The notes under the pieces: model-generated
What the model was told of the DNA's origin: nothing
The model's database searches: none
What the model saw: the letters and a program-made list of their open reading frames with translations, nothing else
Position numbers and translations under genes: made by a program
Shown here: positions 56,311 to 64,000 of the stretch, one piece after another
How positions within the stretch are numbered: position 1 is the stretch's first letter
How the letters are laid out: each line of letters starts with the position of its first letter
NCBI RefSeq assembly: GCF_029919255.1
Contig: NZ_CP123991.1
Location: 2,643,833 to 2,707,832, forward strand
Length of the DNA: 64,000 bases
From: a cyanobacterium endosymbiont of Epithemia clementina EcSB
GTDB lineage: Bacteria; Cyanobacteriota; Cyanobacteriia; Cyanobacteriales; Microcystaceae
Direction of reading: 5' to 3'

Positions 56311-56580
56311 ATGCGTTATATTATAAGAAATTAGTTTGAGAGAACACACCTTATTAGAACAGCAACTAGAAAAAAACTGATTACCATTCTGCTGGGTAAA
56401 TTGTTTCAATTATTTTTGAGAATAGCACTATAAGTAATTAAAGCATAAATTAAGAAATACCTTTTTTTCAAATCTAGGTCTAGAAAAGATTTTGACTTTG
56501 ACTTGAACACTTGCTGAGTTCTGCTATACCCTGTATTGCAGATAGTACACTATGTATCTAAAATTTATACGGACAATCAT

Positions 56581-58293
56581 ATGCTGCGACTAGAAAACAT
56601 CAGTAAAATTTACCCAACTGCAGAAGTGCTAAAAAATGTAACTTGGGAAATCAACCCAGGAGAGCGAATCGGGTTAGTGGGAGCAAATGGGGCGGGTAAA
56701 TCTACCCAACTCAAGATTATTATGGGACAAGTGGAACCAACTTCTGGAGAAGTAGTTCGGCCAGGAAATCTGAAAATTGGTTATCTAACCCAAGAATTCG
56801 AGGTGGAACCAACTCGGACTGTTCATGAAGAATTCTGGACTGCATTTGAACAAGCAAATCGAGTCTACCAAGAATTGACCAGAGTTCAACACCAGATGGA
56901 GGTTGCAGATTCTGATAAATTAGATGACTTAATTCATAAACTAGATGAATTGCAAAGAGAATTTGAAGCCCTCGATGGTTATTCTCTCGATGCGGCTATT
57001 GCTAAAATACTACCGGAAATGGGCTTTGAGCTTGAAGATAGTGAGCGTTTAGTAAGTTCTTTTAGTTGTGGTTGGCAAATGCGAATGAGTTTAGGTAAAA
57101 TCCTCTTACAAGACCCTGATATTTTACTACTTGATGAACCAACAAACCATCTAGATTTAGAAACCATTGAATGGGTTGAAAGATATCTCAAAGGACTCAA
57201 TCTTCCAATGGTAGTTGTTTCCCATGAACGGGAATTTTTAGATCGTTTATGTACAAAAATTGTTGAAACAGAGCGTGGAATTTCTAGCACTTATGTTGGG
57301 AATTATTCTAATTATCTTCAACAAAAAAATTCTAGTCGAGAGATTCAAGAGAATACGTATCAACGGCAACAGAAAGAAAGACAAAAACAACAGGAGTTTG
57401 TTGACCGTTTTCGAGCCAGTGCAACTCGTAGTACCCAAGCAAAAAGTCGTGAAAGGCAACTTGAGAAAATGGAAGTTGTAGATGCCCCTATTGCTAATAT
57501 CAAAACCTTACAGTTTGAGTTTCCTCCAGCTCCTACTAGCGGACGTGAGGTTGTTATCATTAAAAACTTAGTCCATGGTTATGAAAATGAGATTCTTTTT
57601 TTAGAGGCTAGTTTATCCGTAGAACGAGGTGATCGTATCGCCGTACTTGGTCCTAATGGAGCTGGAAAATCAACTCTACTCCGCTTAATTATGAATCTAG
57701 AAAAAGCTGATGGTGGTGAGGTAAATTTAGGAAAACATAACGTTATTCCGGGATATTTTGAGCAGAACCAAGCCGAAGCATTAGACTTAACTAAAACTGT
57801 TATGAATACGATTCATGATGAGGTCCCTGATTGGACTAATACGAAGATTCGTTCTTTGTTAGGTCGATTTCTTTTTAGTGGAGAAACAGTATTTAAGAAA
57901 GTAGAAGGATTAAGTGGAGGAGAAAAAGCTCGACTTGCTTTACTTAAAATGTTGCTGAAACCTGCTAATTTATTAATTCTTGATGAGCCAACTAATCATC
58001 TAGATATTCCAGCTAAAGAAATGCTTGAGGAAGCATTATCTAAATATGATGGAACGGTTTTATGTGTATCCCATGATCGCTATTTTATTTCTCAAGTCGC
58101 CAATAAAATTGTTGAAATTAAAGAAGGAGAATTAATAGTTTATCCAGGAGATTATCATTTCTATTTAGATAAGAAAGAAGAGGAAAGACAAAAAGTAGAG
58201 AAAGAGAAAATAGAAACAGAAAAAGAAGCTAAAGCAGCAGAAAAAAGAGCTAAACAGAAGAAAAAAGTGAAGGCTAAGAAAGCCAAGACATAA
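56581..58293 (+). CDS. ABC-F family ATPase (two ABC domains)
   Basis: From MLRLENISKIYPTAEVLKNV the protein is 570 residues; the frame is open to 56536 but family members start at MLRL. Walker A motifs are GANGAGKST and GPNGAGKSTLL, Walker B motifs LLLDEPTNHLDLE and LILDEPTNHLDIP. The second signature is LSGGEKARLAL; the first reads FSCGWQMRMSL, with Cys where nearly all members have Gly. The linker between the domains is long and charged and the tail is a Lys/Glu coiled coil. ABC-F proteins of this type act on ribosomes rather than as transporters; the exact subgroup is uncertain. Confidence 0.9.
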   Translation: MLRLENISKIYPTAEVLKNVTWEINPGERIGLVGANGAGKSTQLKIIMGQVEPTSGEVVRPGNLKIGYLTQEFEVEPTRTVHEEFWTAFEQANRVYQELTRVQHQMEVADSDKLDDLIHKLDELQREFEALDGYSLDAAIAKILPEMGFELEDSERLVSSFSCGWQMRMSLGKILLQDPDILLLDEPTNHLDLETIEWVERYLKGLNLPMVVVSHEREFLDRLCTKIVETERGISSTYVGNYSNYLQQKNSSREIQENTYQRQQKERQKQQEFVDRFRASATRSTQAKSRERQLEKMEVVDAPIANIKTLQFEFPPAPTSGREVVIIKNLVHGYENEILFLEASLSVERGDRIAVLGPNGAGKSTLLRLIMNLEKADGGEVNLGKHNVIPGYFEQNQAEALDLTKTVMNTIHDEVPDWTNTKIRSLLGRFLFSGETVFKKVEGLSGGEKARLALLKMLLKPANLLILDEPTNHLDIPAKEMLEEALSKYDGTVLCVSHDRYFISQVANKIVEIKEGELIVYPGDYHFYLDKKEEERQKVEKEKIETEKEAKAAEKRAKQKKKVKAKKAKT

Positions 58294-58764
58294 TCTTCGC
58301 TTACTTTTGAAGATTTTCGATTAAGCTTTTCTTTAACCTAACCTCGAGGAACAGTAACATTCAATAAAACAGCTTCGATCAATATAACTTCAATCAATAA
58401 ACGTAAATTCAACGGGAAGTTATAAGAAAATAGGGAAGCAGCAACTCGATGCCAGAAGCAGTATTTATTGAGGTGTGGTGCTATGGATATAAAACCTCGT
58501 GTAGATTAAGCTAACTCCAAGCAAAACAGATAACCTTACACTTGTTGCTAAGTTAATGTAAGGTTTGATTAGCAATTACTTGGAGACCAAGAAAATCTTC
58601 TTCAAAAACTTCAAACACCAGCGTAATTAATAATTATACTCTCAAGAGGACTTGATAGAGAGTGTTAGATTAAACTTGAAAGAAATTTAACGAACAATTT
58701 CTGGTAAATGATCAACATAAATTTGTTAACAAAGTATAAAAATACTAATTACTACGCATCAGAA
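58294..58764. other. Gene-free stretch after the ABC-F gene
   Basis: Protein-like fragments exist (minus strand APHLNKYCFWHRVAASLF near 58400-58480) but none could be assigned. Confidence 0.4.
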
Positions 58765-59655
58765 GCAGAAAAAAGCAATTTATATAACCGTCCGAGAGGT
58801 ACAAAATTATTAAATCTTTAAATCTTGCGTAATTTCCAATTGTTTCGCACACAAATTTATAACTTTTTATAGAAGTTAGGATTGTTTCTATTTAAAATAA
58901 TAAAAAAACTTATCTAGCGGTTTTGTTGGTCTGTTCGATAACAATATTTACTGTACTCCCGTGTATCCAAATCTAGAGAGGCGTAAAAATCAAACCGTTG
59001 AATATCATCAAGATACATTGTAATAAATACTGACAACTGACAGCAGAAAAACAACACTATAGACGAGCTTTCCAGTTATTTAAGATGTCAGGATTGGCTT
59101 TTATAATGGCATCGAAGAAGTCGCCGTAATAATTTTTATCCTGGCACTAATTTTCAAAGAAGCAGAAAATGAAATAGATTCAGTTTTTAGAATATTGTTT
59201 CAGGTGACAGTTGATAGTAATATGATGTCATTAACCATGTTTTTAACATAAAAAAGTGTGATTTAGGTTTAAACAAGTAATATTTACGATTTTAAGCCAA
59301 AAGATTAAATCTAATGAAAGATCCAAATCAAACATTACCTTATTGAGGAACTCTGTATTACGGACTTTATCACGGAACATTAGAGAAAAAAACAGGAAGC
59401 TCTGCTATACAAGAACGTTCTAAAAATTCTACAAACAAGCGACGGGTATCCCCATGCATGTACCTCTATCACTGAGTAAATTCTTCATCTTGAACGAAGT
59501 GATGGCAGTTGTGGTTAGTTTTGAATTATTCAAGAATTGCTCGTAACTCCTCTTTATCCACATAAATATCTATTTTAGCTATTTCGTCAAATATAGACGG
59601 GATAGGAAGGAGCCGTGAGAATAGTTTTTCGCTCAAAAACCTTAATTTATGTGTA
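58765..59655 (-). pseudogene. acsF: Decayed acsF, aerobic Mg-protoporphyrin IX monomethyl ester cyclase
   Basis: On the minus strand, across frames: TILTAPSYPVY, then FDEIAKIDIYVDKEELRAIL, CHHFVQDEEFTQ, MHGDTRRLFVEFLERSC, FRDKVRNTEFLNKVM, DLDLSLDLIF, then CFFENWCQDKNYYGDFFDAI, IKANPDILNNWKARL and finally NPNFYKKL. The order and spacing match AcsF throughout. At least eight stops or frameshifts are seen. Both iron-ligand motifs are ruined: RDEARH of the family reads RDKVRN and DENRH reads DKNYY. AcsF closes the fifth ring of chlorophyll with O2, so its loss means this copy cannot support chlorophyll synthesis. Confidence 0.9.
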
Positions 59656-60031
59656 TTTTTTCTAAAATTCAGATTTTTAAACAATATTAACAATAGTTAA
59701 TTTAAACAGAGTTTTGTTTATTAATTCATAGTCTGCAATACTAACAGAAAAACTCACTCAAGTTCCTCTTATCCTCTAAGTTAGAGGATAAGAGGAACTT
59801 GAGTCTTTCAGGCTCTATCTCAACGTTACTTTCTATTTTAATTAAAAGTTGCAACAGAATATTTAATATTAAATTAAGGTATGCTCGTTTATTTAAACAA
59901 TGAGATATTCAATGGTGTGAAAATTACTTTTCATTATTCATTAATAGCCAATATCTTGACACCCTAATGATATAGTCTAATTTCGACTGTATCTAATTTA
60001 AAATACCGCTTTGTAGGAAATCTAAACACTA
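59656..60031. other. Intergenic stretch between divergent dead genes
   Basis: No gene; contains the 23-bp perfect hairpin at 59756-59804. Confidence 0.55.
59756..59804. repeat. Perfect 23-bp inverted repeat, 3-base loop
   Basis: Arms 59756-59778 and 59782-59804 pair at all 23 positions around AGT. It lies between the 5' end of dead acsF and the 5' end of a dead MBL-fold gene, so it is not placed as a terminator of either. Confidence 0.85.
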
Positions 60032-60420
60032 ATGTCTACTGTATGCGACCGCTCCTATATTGAATTCTGGGGAGTAAGAGGAAGCATTCCCTGTCCAGCA
60101 ATTAAACCCATTCCTTGCGGAGGGAGCAATTCTTGTGTAGAAATGTAGGTAGGGGAAAAATAGTTAGTTTTTTTAATAGAGGAACAGGCTTGAGGGTCTT
60201 GGGAGAATCAATAGTTGTTCTGAGATGCCAGCAACGACTCATTTTTTTTTATCATTTTTATTGGGATTAAATTCAGAGATTTCTTTTCTTGACATTAGCT
60301 TTTGACACGAATAATTGTTCTCATATTTATGTTTTAGTCTCTTTTGGTAGAGCTGAGTCAATTGACCTGAATAAGTGTAAAATAAAGGAGTGGCTAAATT
60401 AAAGAACGATCACTAGATAA
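60032..60420 (+). pseudogene. Decayed MBL-fold metallo-hydrolase
   Basis: The start codon and N-terminus are clean: MSTVCDRSYIEFWGVRGSIP followed by CPAIKPIPCGGSNSCVEM, then a stop. Further remnants follow: GTGLRVLGES, then FFYHFYWD-IQ at the position of the family's metal-binding SHTHWDHIQG, where two of three His are lost, and LAFDTNNCSHIYV. The family is the MBL-fold hydrolases with an FWGVRGS start. The remainder to the C-terminus cannot be read. Confidence 0.85.
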
Positions 60421-60838
60421 TAACCTGTATAAAAACTCAGTTAACAGAGTTAGAAAAGCAAGAATTTCAGGGTTAACTTGCAACTAAAAAATTATTTCTG
60501 TAAATTTAACAAAAACAGCAATATTACCTTAATTTGCAAGAAAACAGAAAGTTTTAAGAAATGCAGATTGGGTGGGTCTTCCAGAAAATATTTTTAGAAT
60601 AAAATTCCTGGATGTCTTATTCAATAAATAGGAAAATTTATAAGTTATAAATTAGCAGATTAATTAGAATATTATCTGTATAAAAAATAGAGAGTAATTT
60701 TTAAATATAAAAAGAATAAAGTCTATAGAATATGATAGTGTGCAAAAACAAGATATAGCTATTGTAACTTTTATAGACAATATTTTTATATTTTTATAAA
60801 AAAATATAAGTTAAACTTTACAGCTTATATCTTAAATT

Positions 60839-60858
60839 GTTGTCATTTTGATGACAAC
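60839..60858 (+). terminator. Hairpin with T run, terminator relic
   Basis: A perfect 8-bp stem (60839-60846 with 60851-60858, loop TTTG) is followed by TTTTATT on the plus strand, a good Rho-independent form. The only upstream plus-strand gene is the dead MBL-fold gene, so it is probably that gene's surviving terminator. Confidence 0.6.
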
Positions 60859-61112
60859 TTTTATTCCTATACTTTGTCCTCATTATTCAGTCTAGTAATG
60901 TATTTATACATAGATTTTTAACAGAAAGAAAATCAAGACGTCGTTTTGAAAATTATGATTTTTTTGGGTCGAACCTTCATTTTTAACTACTATTGTCCAG
61001 GTCACACTTAAAAGCTAAGGAATAAATTGGGAAGATGTCACGCAATGGCAGTGGAACTAGGGACACAGCGAGTGTGCTTATAAGTAAGTATGAGAACAGT
61101 AATCAACAAACT

Positions 61113-61153
61113 AACAATAGTTCATTTATTACTAACGTAAATGAACTGTTGTT
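61113..61153. repeat. 16-bp inverted repeat (one mismatch), 9-base loop
   Basis: Arms 61113-61128 and 61138-61153. No gene beside it. Confidence 0.7.
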
Positions 61154-61503
61154 GAAAACTATTCATTTCGAAGAATTATAAGTACGAATTGAGTTAAAAT
61201 TAAAAATAGAACAAAAGTTGAAACCAGTAAGAGAGGATTCAAAACTATATAAAATATCTTAGAACAGTTTAGAATTAAGCACTATTTTAGGAACAGATTA
61301 GGAACTTATAGAAAAAGATAGCTAGATATAGAAACGAGAGTTGATTATCAACATCAAATCTAAAGAGAAGTGCCACTTGAAGTTAATTGTAATTTTATTT
61401 TTATTGATGACTTCTTTTTAGCGAAGACTGCCTGATACTCTCACTTATTCTTTTATTCTTGATAGAATATTATTAGATAATAACAGGTTTCTAGTAGGTT
61501 TTT

Positions 61504-62397
61504 ATGCAAACCCGTTTAATTGTTATCTGTGGTGCAACGGCTACAGGCAAGTCAGGGTTAGCTTGTCAATTAGCTCAACGCTTCAATTCTTTTATTATTA
61601 GTGCCGACTCGCGTCAAGTTTATCAAGAATTTGATATTGGAACAGCAAAACCAACTCTGAACCAACAAACCTTAGTTCCCCATTATCTGATTGATGTCTG
61701 TGAACCAACACAAACATTAACCTTAGCTCAATATCAAGAACAAGCACAATCATTAATTAAGCTAGCTTCTCCTCTATCCCCCCCTTTCTTAGTAGGGGGG
61801 ACAGGATTATATATTAAATCGATTGTACGAGGGTTGAAGATTCCTAGAGTGGCGCTTCAACCTCAATTACGATCACAATTTAATGTTTTAGGTCAATCAC
61901 AATGTTATGCAAAATTAAAGCAAGTTGATCCTATTGCTGCTAGTAAAATTCACCCCAATGATCAAGTGAGAACCCTCCGTGCTTTAGAAGTGTTTTACGT
62001 CACAGGGTACCCTATTTCTGAACAACAGGGAGAGAATCCCCCATCCTATCCTATCGTACAAATTGGGTTATATTGTGAGCCAAAATATTTACAAGAACGA
62101 ATTAAAAAACGAACCGAAGACATGGTTAGCATGGGGTTAGTTGAAGAAGTTGAAAAAATTATTCAAAAATACGGTTGTAATTTACCTTTATTAAACACCC
62201 TAGGATACTCGGAGATCAAACAATATCTTCAGGGAGATCTGTCTTTAGAAGAAGCTAAAACAGCAATTGTTGTACACACCCGTCAATTCGCAAAACGTCA
62301 GAAAACTTGGTTTCGCGCCTATGAAGAAATTGAATGGTTTGATATAAATTCACCCAGTTTTGTAGAAGAAGTTTGGTCTAAGTTAATCTCTCACTAA
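61504..62397 (+). CDS. miaA: tRNA dimethylallyltransferase
   Basis: A 297-residue enzyme that adds dimethylallyl to A37 of tRNAs reading U-starting codons. P-loop GATATGKSGLACQLAQ, the substrate Asp and Arg in ISADSRQVYQEFDIGTAKP, VGGTGLYIKSIVRGL and HTRQFAKRQKTWFR are intact. It stands alone between decayed stretches. Confidence 0.95.
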   Translation: MQTRLIVICGATATGKSGLACQLAQRFNSFIISADSRQVYQEFDIGTAKPTLNQQTLVPHYLIDVCEPTQTLTLAQYQEQAQSLIKLASPLSPPFLVGGTGLYIKSIVRGLKIPRVALQPQLRSQFNVLGQSQCYAKLKQVDPIAASKIHPNDQVRTLRALEVFYVTGYPISEQQGENPPSYPIVQIGLYCEPKYLQERIKKRTEDMVSMGLVEEVEKIIQKYGCNLPLLNTLGYSEIKQYLQGDLSLEEAKTAIVVHTRQFAKRQKTWFRAYEEIEWFDINSPSFVEEVWSKLISH

Positions 62398-63423
62398 AGT
62401 CGTATTTTAGTCAGTAGATAATCGTTTGATATTGTAAAACTAAATGATTATTTGTTTATCAATTGGATTGAGAATTTACTACATTTCTAAGAAAGACTAC
62501 CTCATCTAAATCAGAATAATTCAATAACATTCATAGGGAAACAAATTTTAGGAATAGTTGTTTAAAAAACTGATCAAGAAGCTAAATTTATTAGAAATAA
62601 TTTGTTCAATTTAATTCTCAACAAAACAATGGCAACAAGGTCAATCTTATTGTAATAAGTTCAATTTTCTTGAGCTCTCAAAGAGAGAGAACTATGATTT
62701 AATAGTCAAATTCGTCTATTTTTTGCTTAAGATGTTTTTCTTATAACTGCTTTAATTTTGCCAGAATCTTTTCCATTTATCAAGATCACAGAGAATTCAA
62801 AATAGAGAGGGAATAGACAACATCCGTAGAAATAAATTATCACATTTATTCAACCAGAAAAAAACGCCTTCAATTAGCGGTTAAAATTTCGGATAATCTA
62901 TAGAGTTTTCGGAATGAAACATAAGTCAATTATCTTAAAATTCTGTATATGCTCATGGAAACTGGACAGTCGGAGTAGAGTATATTCGACAAAAAAAGTT
63001 TTCACAGTTTTAGTGATAATTGATGATCTAATTTCAAGTCTTGATATTTATAACTTTTCTCTTCTCCCTTAATCTCTATTTAAGATTTTTTATAAGTTTA
63101 ATCGTTGAATCAAAGAAAAAAGTAAGATTTGAGTTATTTTTTACAAAAGTTAATTTTAGTTAATCGTCCCACGTTAACTCTAGCATAAACTCATACAAGA
63201 TTTTTTTGAGAAAAAATTAAAGCAATGATTTATCCTTTTAATGTAAATTAATGTTAAGCAATTGTTAACTTAATCTGAAATATATCAAAACCTTTATACT
63301 AATTGATGCAAGAAAGATAGACTGTTCAGTAGAATCTGACTAGCTGTTTAAACCAAACCTATCTTCAAGAGAGTAAACACTCACTGTGAAGACATAAAAT
63401 GTTTAACAAAGCATTAGAATGCT
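62398..63423. other. 1-kb gene-free stretch between miaA and ctaA
   Basis: No intact gene. A fragment AHGNWTVGVEYIRQKKF near 62950-63000 is protein-like but unassigned. The last 150 bases probably hold the ctaA promoter; a TATACT-like -10 lies near 63295, not proven. Confidence 0.45.
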
Positions 63424-64000
63424 ATGACAGATTCGGTTCTTCAACCCCAAATTAAAGTTACTGGCGACTGCCCCCGAGTCCAGAAATGGATGCGCTTCCT
63501 TATCTGGAAAATCACCATTGCTACTCTACTTTTGATGGCAGTGGGCAGTGCTACACGAGTAATGAATGCAGGACTTGCCTGTCCTGACTGGCCACTATGC
63601 TATGGTCAATTGGTTCCCAGTCAACAGATGAATCTACAAGTGTTCCTAGAATGGTTCCATCGTCTCGATGCCTCTCTCATTGGCTTGAGTACTCTTGTTC
63701 TTGTCGGACTCTCATGGTGGTTTCGCAGAGAACTCCCCAAATGGCTGCCTTGGGCATCGGTAAGTGCGCTGGGGTTAATTGTCTTCCAAGGAGTTTTAGG
63801 AGGACTTACAGTGACTCAATTGCTACGATTTGATATTGTCACTGCCCATCTTGGAACCGCCCTGCTCTTCTTAGGAACCCTTATTATTATTGCTGTGTGT
63901 CTTACACCCTATCAAGGAACCACCAACGCCAAAAAATTGAGTTGGGGAGCAACCATAGCTGTTACTTTAGTCTACCTGCAATGTTTATTAGGAGCCTTAG
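63424..64000 (+). CDS. ctaA: Heme A synthase (COX15/CtaA), 5' part
   Basis: Runs off the window end after 192 codons. Starts MTDSVLQPQIKVTGDCPRVQ; the first membrane segment is followed by the conserved GSATRVMNAGLACPDWPLCYGQ, then EWFHRLDASLIGL with a heme-ligand His, and FDIVTAHLGTALLFLGTL. CtaA converts heme O to heme A for aa3-type cytochrome oxidase, so its retention points to aerobic respiration. ctaB and cox genes usually follow but lie outside the window. Confidence 0.93.
   Translation, partial: MTDSVLQPQIKVTGDCPRVQKWMRFLIWKITIATLLLMAVGSATRVMNAGLACPDWPLCYGQLVPSQQMNLQVFLEWFHRLDASLIGLSTLVLVGLSWWFRRELPKWLPWASVSALGLIVFQGVLGGLTVTQLLRFDIVTAHLGTALLFLGTLIIIAVCLTPYQGTTNAKKLSWGATIAVTLVYLQCLLGAL

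Larger units (their letters stand above)
60421..61503. other. 1.1-kb decayed stretch upstream of miaA
   Basis: Possible broken coding stretch near 60990-61080 (MSRNGSGTRDTASVLISKYE) and RRLPDTLTYSFILDRILLDN near 61425-61485, neither assigned. Two hairpins, listed separately. No intact gene. Confidence 0.45.

Overview
The window looks like chromosomal DNA of a cyanobacterium in an advanced stage of genome reduction. The cyanobacterial signs are a sufR gene divergent from sufBCDS, a ScAtx1-type copper chaperone, a NatD-like permease, short-form hisG, an SpmA/SpmB-type fusion, an orthocaspase and cyanobacterial-type icd, moeB and mutS2. The intact genes cover only about 57 % of the 64 kb (hand sum). 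The rest is very AT-rich DNA with no convincing genes, in which I can still read several decayed genes. One of these is acsF, the aerobic Mg-protoporphyrin IX monomethyl ester cyclase of chlorophyll synthesis, broken by stops and frameshifts and with its di-iron EXXH motifs destroyed. Loss of chlorophyll synthesis together with low coding density fits a non-photosynthetic cyanobacterial endosymbiont such as the spheroid bodies of Epithemia/Rhopalodia diatoms (relatives of Crocosphaera/Cyanothece). That identification is inference; no rRNA gene is present to confirm it.

Layout. 0-5 kb: moeB, an MFS/GPH transporter, a JAMM (M67) peptidase, a phasin-like protein and a dead FKBP prolyl isomerase. 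5-9 kb: tRNA-Thr(CGU), a decayed WecG/TagA glycosyltransferase, icd and tRNA-Val(GAC). 9-14.4 kb: a caspase-like protein with a Tyr/Ser pseudo-dyad, a decayed region, then acpP-fabF. 14.4-18 kb: decayed DNA. 18-21 kb: an SpmAB-type membrane protein and a lone LivM/NatD permease. 21-27.2 kb: the sufBCDS operon and divergent sufR with a clear SufR operator. 27.5-40 kb: copper chaperone, glgX, ddl, hisG, a DUF364 protein, pdhB, secD-secF and murD. 41-53 kb: mutS2, gyrA and gyrB (the two gyrase genes converge across 2.3 kb of empty DNA). 53-64 kb: mostly empty DNA with dead SPFH/stomatin, acsF and MBL-fold genes, plus intact ABC-F, miaA and the start of ctaA.

What survives is core maintenance (gyrase, MutS2, Sec, peptidoglycan, fatty-acid initiation, tRNA modification), carbon flow from glycogen and pyruvate to 2-oxoglutarate (glgX, pdhB, icd), Fe-S cluster assembly (SUF) and heme A for respiration (ctaA). 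This suits a cell that respires supplied carbon and makes many Fe-S proteins, but nothing in the window shows nitrogen fixation directly.

The most unusual signal is structural. At least a dozen long, near-perfect inverted repeats (stems of 11 to 25 bp, loops mostly short, all with different sequences) sit in the decayed DNA. One of them, inside the FKBP pseudogene, can be explained exactly as a 17-bp templated (strand-switch) insertion that broke the reading frame.
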